Positions 58,725 to 64,000 of a stretch of DNA of 64,000 nucleotides are shown here, piece by piece. Under the pieces are notes generated by a model. That model had not been told where the DNA came from. It worked only from the letters and a program-made list of their open reading frames with translations, and did not search any database. Each line of letters starts with the position of its first letter. Position 1 is the first letter of the stretch. Source of the stretch: JAICMB01 sp035295125 (lineage in GTDB: Bacteria; Acidobacteriota; Terriglobia; Bryobacterales; Bryobacteraceae); NCBI GenBank assembly GCA_035295125.1, contig DATGJP010000091.1:77632-141631 (forward strand), given 5' to 3'. Position numbers and translations under genes: made by a program.

Positions 58725-60290
58725 CTAAGTCCCGGCCTTTTTCGAATCGCCCTTCGCCGCAGGCTTGGCCTTCGCCGCCGGAAGCTTCCGAATCTCCTCA
58801 AAATACTGCTGCACGTACTGCTGGTACGCCAGAGGCACCTCGTCGCGGTTGATCTCGCCGCCGGAATCCCCATGTGTGGCGCTGCGCTGCGTATATTGCG
58901 TGCGTAGCTGTTGTTTCCCGGACGCGGTCTCGATCATCACCTCGCCCGTAATATTCTGCGCGCGCTTCCCGATAATCTCGCTGATCTTGCCCATCGCCGC
59001 CAACTGCTCGGCTTCCTTGATGGCCTTGTCGCCGTCTTGCGACCCGATCCCGCTCTTGCCTTCCTGCGAGTTCGATGCGCTCTTGCCGTCGTTCTTGCCT
59101 TGGCCGTTCTGAGCCTGCTGCGCACCTTGCGCATCCTGGCTGCTCTGACCGTCCTGCGAGGAGTTCGCATCGGCCTGAGGTTTGCCCGAGGGCGAGCCCG
59201 ACTGGTCTTTATTCCCGCGATTCTGCGCGCTCTGCTGCGGGCTGTTCTGGCCCGACGAGGACTGCTGCTGCGAGTTGCCGCCCGACTTCGGCTGCATCTT
59301 CATCTTCGACAGCAGGTTCGCAATCGCATCGCGCATCTTTTCGCTGAGGCTCGAATTGTCGCCGCTCTGCTGCGCCTTCTGATCGCCTTGCTTGCTGTTC
59401 TGCGCGCCTTCTTTCGACGGCATCTGCGACCCGTCAGGCGACTGGTCGTTGGCGCCATTGCTGCGCTCCGAATCGTCGGAGCCTTCGCCGGTTTGATCCG
59501 GCTGATTCTGCGACTCCTTGCCCTTTGCCTTTGAGTCGTTGCCGGACCCGGTGTCCTTATTGTTGTTCACATCCGGCGTATCGACGACATCCAGGGCAGC
59601 CTCCGGAGCGCCCTCCTTGTCCATACCCTTGGCTTGCCATGGGTCCGGACTCAGACCGGTCGGATTCTGCCAATCCTTGGCTCGCGGATCGTTCGGCTTC
59701 TTTCGATTTTCAGCAGTAAGCCGCGGCCCCAGGAAACCGTCAAAAGCGATTCGCACCAATGACGGCCGAAGGTCGAGATTACGCATGACACCGTACCGCA
59801 GCCCGAACACCCCGATAATGGCAACCGCCAGGCTGGCGCAGGCATAAACCGAACGCGGCGCGACGAACGGAACGCCCGCACGGATGTCCACGCCACGGGC
59901 TGTATCCTCAGCCGAGGAGCGTTGGCGCTCCACGATGTCGCGGGGCGAGCGGGTGCGGTCGGGATGGTCACCGAAATAAACCGAAGTGGAGAGCGCGTCG
60001 TGCAGATTCAGATTATGATCGAGCCGTTGGGCTACCGCATACTCGCTCTCGCAACGACGCGTGGCGCGGTACAGGCTGAGGACGAACCCTGCCGCCAGTA
60101 ACCCCAACAACGAATACCAGACGATCGGTTCGCTTCCGAGCAGAAGAAGAGTGACCGCTCCTCCGAGCACAAAGGCAAAGGCCAATGCGGCCTCGTCCAG
60201 TAGCAAGTGGGATAAGCGGCGGCGCCGGGCGCGCTTCAGCAGGACCGCAAGTACACTGCCATCTTTCAACCAAACATGTGACGCGCCCAT
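58725..60290 (-). CDS. Membrane protein with long Gln/Ser/Asn/Gly-rich low-complexity region
   Basis: A 521-residue protein. Two helices near residues 33-78 and one near 148-167 form the membrane part, preceded by a basic segment (LLKRARRRRLSHLL). Residues about 235-430 are strongly polar and low in complexity, made of Q, S, N, G, D and K with few hydrophobic residues, likely disordered and outside the membrane. A conserved-looking helical end follows (KAIKEAEQLAAMGKISEIIGKRA, then AYQQYVQQYFEEIRKLP). Similar proteins occur next to MoxR/DUF58/BatA genes in this phylum, but those neighbours are absent here. The overlapping hydrophobic ORFs on the other strand are shadows. Function unknown. Confidence 0.8.
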   Translation of the reverse strand: MGASHVWLKDGSVLAVLLKRARRRRLSHLLLDEAALAFAFVLGGAVTLLLLGSEPIVWYSLLGLLAAGFVLSLYRATRRCESEYAVAQRLDHNLNLHDALSTSVYFGDHPDRTRSPRDIVERQRSSAEDTARGVDIRAGVPFVAPRSVYACASLAVAIIGVFGLRYGVMRNLDLRPSLVRIAFDGFLGPRLTAENRKKPNDPRAKDWQNPTGLSPDPWQAKGMDKEGAPEAALDVVDTPDVNNNKDTGSGNDSKAKGKESQNQPDQTGEGSDDSERSNGANDQSPDGSQMPSKEGAQNSKQGDQKAQQSGDNSSLSEKMRDAIANLLSKMKMQPKSGGNSQQQSSSGQNSPQQSAQNRGNKDQSGSPSGKPQADANSSQDGQSSQDAQGAQQAQNGQGKNDGKSASNSQEGKSGIGSQDGDKAIKEAEQLAAMGKISEIIGKRAQNITGEVMIETASGKQQLRTQYTQRSATHGDSGGEINRDEVPLAYQQYVQQYFEEIRKLPAAKAKPAAKGDSKKAGT

Positions 60291-60399
60291 CAGAAGGCCA
60301 GTTTCGCACTCCTAGGAAAATATGCAGTTTGCCCGTACGCCGGACAAAGCTCTTGCTTCTTGAGAGAATTGTAACCGATACGGCAGCGCCGCGCCGGGA

Positions 60400-60861
60400 C
60401 TATTGTTTTTCGAAGACCACTTTGAAGTCGAAGGCGCCCTGCGGCGTGGTCAAATGTGTGGCCGTGGTAAGGGTTCGGCCGTCTTCGGAAAGCGACCACG
60501 AGTCGCGGGTGCTGACGGCGCCCGCGGGCGTGTCACGGTTCGTTTCGATTTCGAGAGTAGCGCCCACCCACTTGCCGGTGCTCCGTGCATCGCCGCTCTG
60601 GAAATGATTCGTGGTTTCAACACCGTCGGTGCGCAGCGTGGAATCGAGCCGCTGCTCGCCCTTTGCCGTGGCCTGCACCGTTGTCATTTGAATCACCGGC
60701 TCCTTGTGGTCAATGTGCCGTTCATACTTCGCCGGCGCGGGCATCGCGCCGAAACTGCTCTTGGCGGGGTTCATTTTCCACGTGCCGCTGAAATCGGGCT
60801 TCGAAGAAGAGGCGCCGGACAGAACGGCTGAAGCTGCCAGGACGAAGAGGCATGTCCGCAT
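60400..60861 (-). CDS. Small exported protein, lipocalin-like FSGTW family
   Basis: A 153-residue exported protein. The signal peptide (residues 1-17) leads into DFSGTWKMNPAKSSFG, a motif common at the start of small secreted beta-barrel proteins in Acidobacteriota. Alternating strands follow (HIDHKEPVIQMTTVQATAKG, then WSLSEDGRTLTTATHLTTP). It may bind a small hydrophobic ligand, but no function is established. It ends 109 bp before the start of the low-complexity membrane protein gene on the same strand. Confidence 0.75.
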   Translation of the reverse strand: MRTCLFVLAASAVLSGASSSKPDFSGTWKMNPAKSSFGAMPAPAKYERHIDHKEPVIQMTTVQATAKGEQRLDSTLRTDGVETTNHFQSGDARSTGKWVGATLEIETNRDTPAGAVSTRDSWSLSEDGRTLTTATHLTTPQGAFDFKVVFEKQ

Positions 60862-61162
60862 ATTGGATCTTTCGGCGGATGGCCACCGAAACTACACGCC
60901 TCCCAGGGGAATTGGAGGTTGTGGAAGTGTGGAGCAGGCGGTTTCGCCCGCCTTTGGAAGCGAAGACCAATTAGCGGAGGTCCTGGTGCTGCCCCTGCTA
61001 ACGATAAGCGGCCAAAACCTCGCATCACATGTTAGACCAAATCCACAGCGTAGATGCCGTGAACGAAACCGGGGATGGGGCCCTGTCTGGCGGTCAGCGG
61101 ATAGACAAAGGTACGGCCCAGGCCTCGGAGTTTACGTACAGTAATCGTGCTCCGCCGGCGGT
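60862..61162. other. Intergenic region with one family A repeat
   Basis: Region between the small exported protein gene and the end of the last permease gene, both leftward. It carries a family A hairpin (GCAGGCG-GTTT-CGCCCGC, 60934-60951, one wobble position) with the flank GTGGAAGTGTGGA in common with the copy at 14.9 kb. The rest shows no supported gene. Confidence 0.6.
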
Positions 61163-63733
61163 TCAATCCAACCGCAGCGCGACGACCGGATCGATACGAG
61201 CCGCCCGGTGCGAAGGAATCCAGCACGCCACCCCCGCCACCATAATCAGCATCAGCAGCGACACACCAAACGCCAGCGGATCGGTCGGCGCCACCTCGAA
61301 AAGCAGCTTCGACAAAACCCGGCTTACCGACCAAGCCCCCACCAATCCAAGCCCCGCGCCAAACAGCGCGAGCGTAATCCCCTGGCGCAGCAGCAAACCT
61401 GTCACCGCACCCGGAGTCGCACCCAACGCCATACGAATGCCGATCTCACTGGTCCGCTGCACGACGACGTAGTGCAGCAGCACATAGACCCCAATCGCGG
61501 AAAGCAACAGCGCGGCGAGCGCAAAACTGCCGACCAGAAACGTATCGAAGCGGCGCTCGACCGTCTGCTCCCCGAGCTCCTGAATCACAGTGTCGACGCG
61601 GAACCTGGCCACACTCTTGTCGATGTCCTGGATGGCCGTCTGAACAGCCTTGGCCATCGTCCCGGGCTCCAGGCTGGTACGGACAATGACATCCATCATA
61701 TCTTCCGATCCCTGCGTCTGCGGAAGCAAGACCTGTGGCGCGATTGCATGGTCTACGCCCTGCCGCCGCATATCGCCGGAAACGCCTACCACGGTGATCC
61801 AAGGCATCGACTCATGGAAGCGAAATCTCTTGCCGATCGGATCGTCGCCCGGCCAGTAAGCTCGCGCCATCGTCTCATTGATGATCGCAACCGGCGGAGC
61901 TCCCCGCCTGTCCCGATCGGAAAAAACGCGCCCAAGCCTTAATGGGATGCCGGCAGTTTCAAAAAACGGCCCCCCGATCCAATCTTCACTGGGACCCGGA
62001 TGCTCGAGCGGACGCCCCTCGATCTGCACCGAATCCTCAGGGTCGGTTCTCAGAAATCCGGAGATGGCAGCGGCCGATTGCACTCCGGGGACGGATTCCG
62101 CACGCCGGATCGCTTCGTCGAAGTAGGCAGCCTGCTGGTCGTCCGTGCGGCCGACGTGAAGATCGATCCGCATCGACAGGAGATGATCTGGACGAAATCC
62201 AAGTTCGACCGCGTGGAGGCGCAAAAAGCTGCGAACCAGAAGAGTCGCCGAAACCATCAACAGGATCGCGAGGGCAAACTCGCCGACAACGAGAATATCC
62301 CCGGCCAACCGCGTCGAAACCGAGTTCCACTGCCGGCTCGCAACACGGGCGCGGCCGCTTCGGAATGCCGGCCACAGGCTCGTCACCAGCGCAGTGAAGA
62401 TCGTCATGCCCGCGGTGAACAGAATTACGACCCAGTCTACGTGCGTCTCGGCCAGCCGCGGGATGTCCGCTGGCCCGAATGCCCGAGCTCCTGCGCAGCC
62501 AAACCCGGTGAGGAGCAGTCCGAGCAAACCTCCGAATGTGGATAGGACCAGCGTTTCGGTGAGGACCTGGCCGGCAATCCGAAACCTTCCGGCCCCCAGG
62601 GCGCGCCGGATGGCAAATTCCCGTTCACGCGCGGATCCACGCGCGAGCAGCAGGCCGGCCACGTTGGTGCACGCAATGAGCAGGATGACAAATACAGACC
62701 CCAGCAGGAGCCAGAGAGAAAGTCGGAACTTGCCGGTGGTCTGGATGTCCAGCGGCACAACCGGGATGCTCGCGGGCATCTCAATCCCGGAATACTGCGT
62801 CCGCAAACTTTGCGCAATTCCGTCCATTTCCTTTTGCGCGGCCGACCACGTCACTCCATGCTTGAGCCTGCCCAGGACGAGCCATATCGACTCGGAGCGC
62901 GGGTCCTTCCGGTCGCGTGACGCCCAGTAAGGATGGGCCGTGACCGGCTCCCAAACTCTCGTGTCGGCAAACGGAAAGTGAAAATCACGTGGCATCACGC
63001 CGATGACGACGTACGTCCGGTCGTCCATGAAGAGACTTTGCCCCAGAGCCTTCTTCGAGCCTCCGAACTGTTGCTGCCACAGTTGGTAACTCAGCACCGC
63101 CAATCGCTCGCCGCGGCTCTCCTCCTCCCATGTAAAGACACGGCCAAGCAAAGGCTCGACGCCAAGCAGCGGCCAGAAATCCGCCGACACACGCGCCGAG
63201 CGCATTCGTTCCCTCGAGTCGCCCGCGCGAAGCAGGAATGTTTGCGGAATAAACTCGGTCACGTCCTCGAAACTGCGGTTCCGCGCCTTCCAATCGGCGA
63301 AGTTAAGTAGTGAAACCCGGCCTTCGTGAAGCTCCCGCGCGGGATCGCCCGAGAACAGCATGGCCAGCCGTCCAGGGTCTTTATAAGGAAGCGGCCGAAG
63401 CAGCACCGCGTCGACGATGCTGAAAATCGTCGAATTCGCTCCAATCCCCACCGCGAGCGTGAGAATCACAAATAGCGAGAAGCCCGGCCTTTGCCGGATC
63501 TGGCGGACACCCTGCCGAAGCTCCCTCATCAAATGGTCGAAGAACATCCAGCGGCTATGCTCGTACCAGCGTTCCTGAACGGCTGTGATGTTGCCGAAAG
63601 CCCGCCGCGCGGCACCCTCGGAATCGGCCCGTGCCTGGGAATCGCGAATGTCATCCGCTTCCAAAGCCAGGTGCGCCTCGATCTCGGCCTGGAAATCCTC
63701 AAAAGATCGTCGTTTTCGCCAGAACATCTTCAT
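61163..63733 (-). CDS. ADOP-family orphan ABC permease with N-terminal prefix
   Basis: An 856-residue permease with a shorter helical prefix (FEDFQAEIEAHLALEADDIR) before the first MacB/FtsX half. The central block has LLIACTNVAGLLLARGSARERE and the last block GVYVLLHYVVVQRTSEIGIR with end RIDPVVALRLD. ATG at 63733 or 63727 are both possible. It is transcribed leftward from the repeat- and operator-rich region at 63734-63978. No PadR gene is adjacent inside the window, so a regulator may lie elsewhere. No ATPase is encoded beside it. Confidence 0.92.
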   Translation of the reverse strand: MKMFWRKRRSFEDFQAEIEAHLALEADDIRDSQARADSEGAARRAFGNITAVQERWYEHSRWMFFDHLMRELRQGVRQIRQRPGFSLFVILTLAVGIGANSTIFSIVDAVLLRPLPYKDPGRLAMLFSGDPARELHEGRVSLLNFADWKARNRSFEDVTEFIPQTFLLRAGDSRERMRSARVSADFWPLLGVEPLLGRVFTWEEESRGERLAVLSYQLWQQQFGGSKKALGQSLFMDDRTYVVIGVMPRDFHFPFADTRVWEPVTAHPYWASRDRKDPRSESIWLVLGRLKHGVTWSAAQKEMDGIAQSLRTQYSGIEMPASIPVVPLDIQTTGKFRLSLWLLLGSVFVILLIACTNVAGLLLARGSAREREFAIRRALGAGRFRIAGQVLTETLVLSTFGGLLGLLLTGFGCAGARAFGPADIPRLAETHVDWVVILFTAGMTIFTALVTSLWPAFRSGRARVASRQWNSVSTRLAGDILVVGEFALAILLMVSATLLVRSFLRLHAVELGFRPDHLLSMRIDLHVGRTDDQQAAYFDEAIRRAESVPGVQSAAAISGFLRTDPEDSVQIEGRPLEHPGPSEDWIGGPFFETAGIPLRLGRVFSDRDRRGAPPVAIINETMARAYWPGDDPIGKRFRFHESMPWITVVGVSGDMRRQGVDHAIAPQVLLPQTQGSEDMMDVIVRTSLEPGTMAKAVQTAIQDIDKSVARFRVDTVIQELGEQTVERRFDTFLVGSFALAALLLSAIGVYVLLHYVVVQRTSEIGIRMALGATPGAVTGLLLRQGITLALFGAGLGLVGAWSVSRVLSKLLFEVAPTDPLAFGVSLLMLIMVAGVACWIPSHRAARIDPVVALRLD

Positions 63734-63826
63734 CGCCGCTACCTCGGGTCAGCATTCGACATAAGTATGCCTCCGTTCGGGTAAGATGTCAACCCAAGCC
63801 CCCGAGACTCAATTCACGCTTGTGAT

Positions 63827-63862
63827 GCAGGCTGTTAGCCTGCGGCGGGTTGTTAACCCGCC
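63827..63862. repeat. Paired-hairpin intergenic repeat (family B), copy 5
   Basis: Hairpin 1 GCAGGCT-GTT-AGCCTGC (63827-63843) and hairpin 2 GGCGGGTT-GTT-AACCCGCC (63844-63862). Almost the same sequence as the copy at 44358. Confidence 0.85.
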
Positions 63863-63881
63863 CCTGGACTTTGGCCCTTCA

Positions 63882-63954
63882 CTAGATAAAACAACATTCC
63901 TGTAAGTTTCTGTTGCAGGCCGGCCGTTTTTATGTTATCTAGTTATATGACTAG
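63882..63954 (+). promoter_or_regulatory. Operator-like inverted repeats and promoter at the right edge
   Basis: CTAGATAA (63882-63889) is matched exactly by TTATCTAG (63935-63942), and CTAGT (63939-63943) pairs with ACTAG (63950-63954) across TATATG. A promoter-like pair, TTGCAG (63913-63918) and TTATCT (63935-63940) with a 16-bp spacer, is overlapped by these arms. This suggests a repressor-controlled promoter for the gene starting at 63979. Confidence 0.55.
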
Positions 63955-63978
63955 TTAGCATGAAAGGACCTCTTTCCC

Positions 63979-64000
63979 ATGGGTTTTCCCACTAAAGTCC
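63979..64000 (+). CDS. Start of a gene running off the right edge
   Basis: ATG at 63979 follows AAAGGA with suitable spacing and opens MGFPTKV before the window ends. Only seven codons are visible, so no family can be assigned. The upstream promoter/operator structure supports that this is a real start. Confidence 0.5.

Noticed and set aside
58911..59534. Leucine/alanine-rich 207-residue ORF opposite the low-complexity region
   Set aside because: Its apparent hydrophobic repeats are the reverse complement of Gln/Ser/Asn codons.
1..64000. CRISPR arrays, rRNA and tRNA genes
   Set aside because: No regularly spaced short direct repeats and no recognisable rRNA or tRNA sequence were seen. A tRNA could have been missed by eye; a tRNA-finding program would settle it.

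Overview
The window is a 64 kb stretch of GC-rich bacterial chromosome, most likely from an Acidobacteriota member close to Solibacter/Bryobacterales. Three things seen in the sequence, read with family knowledge, support this: five large ABC-type permeases of the acidobacterial duplicated orphan permease (ADOP) type with no ABC ATPase gene beside any of them; a secreted protein with the Solibacter-type TIGR03437 domain; and an ECF sigma factor overlapping a Ser/Thr kinase-TPR gene. There is no rRNA, no CRISPR array, no recognisable tRNA and no intact mobile element. The lineage call is inference.

Layout. 1-8.8 kb: partial MFS transporter, a tandem pair of ADOP permeases, a DtxR/MntR-type regulator and a TIGR03437 secreted protein. 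8.9-14.8 kb: exported M28 peptidase, GT39-like membrane glycosyltransferase, CHASE-type hybrid histidine kinase. 15.2-18.3 kb: PadR regulator plus ADOP permease behind a clear operator/promoter. 18.5-24.3 kb: an exported ankyrin/c-heme/alpha-toroid fusion, an NTF2-like protein, then the sigma factor-kinase pair. 24.4-28.6 kb: a 1393-residue secreted BNR-repeat protein. 28.6-37.8 kb: mostly housekeeping genes in overlapping operons (RelA/SpoT with DUF971; cytochrome c; SelD-PyrF; MmcQ-CDF-PolX-NUDIX; metallophosphoesterase). 38.2-44.2 kb: histidine-phosphatase-like protein, a graveyard of a transposase and a kinase remnant, lipase maturation factor, FAD oxidoreductase, basic DUF6496-like protein. 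44.8-48.8 kb: TPR-CHAT protease-like protein, ECF sigma factor and zinc-finger anti-sigma factor in one operon. 48.8-54.3 kb: queuosine precursor transporter, futalosine-pathway menaquinone genes mqnA and mqnC, sialate O-acetylesterase-like protein, parvulin, HExxH protein. 54.4-64 kb: ADOP permease, TlpA and DsbD-alpha-like redox genes, CGNR regulator, low-complexity membrane protein, small secreted protein and a fifth ADOP permease.

The points most worth attention are: (1) selD is itself a selenoprotein gene, with an in-frame TGA at the catalytic position followed at the right distance by a bacterial SECIS-like hairpin; (2) the TPR-CHAT / ECF sigma / anti-sigma operon, whose logic resembles the CRISPR-associated Csx29-Csx30-CASP-sigma protease switch but without CRISPR; (3) a sigma factor whose acidic region-2 motif is replaced by Ser/Thr and whose gene overlaps its putative kinase; (4) an ankyrin / CxxCH / QW-motif toroid fusion; (5) two families of dispersed intergenic hairpins, one made of paired hairpins whose stems vary by compensatory changes.

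All family assignments come from reading the translated sequences and recalling family signatures; no database search was run.
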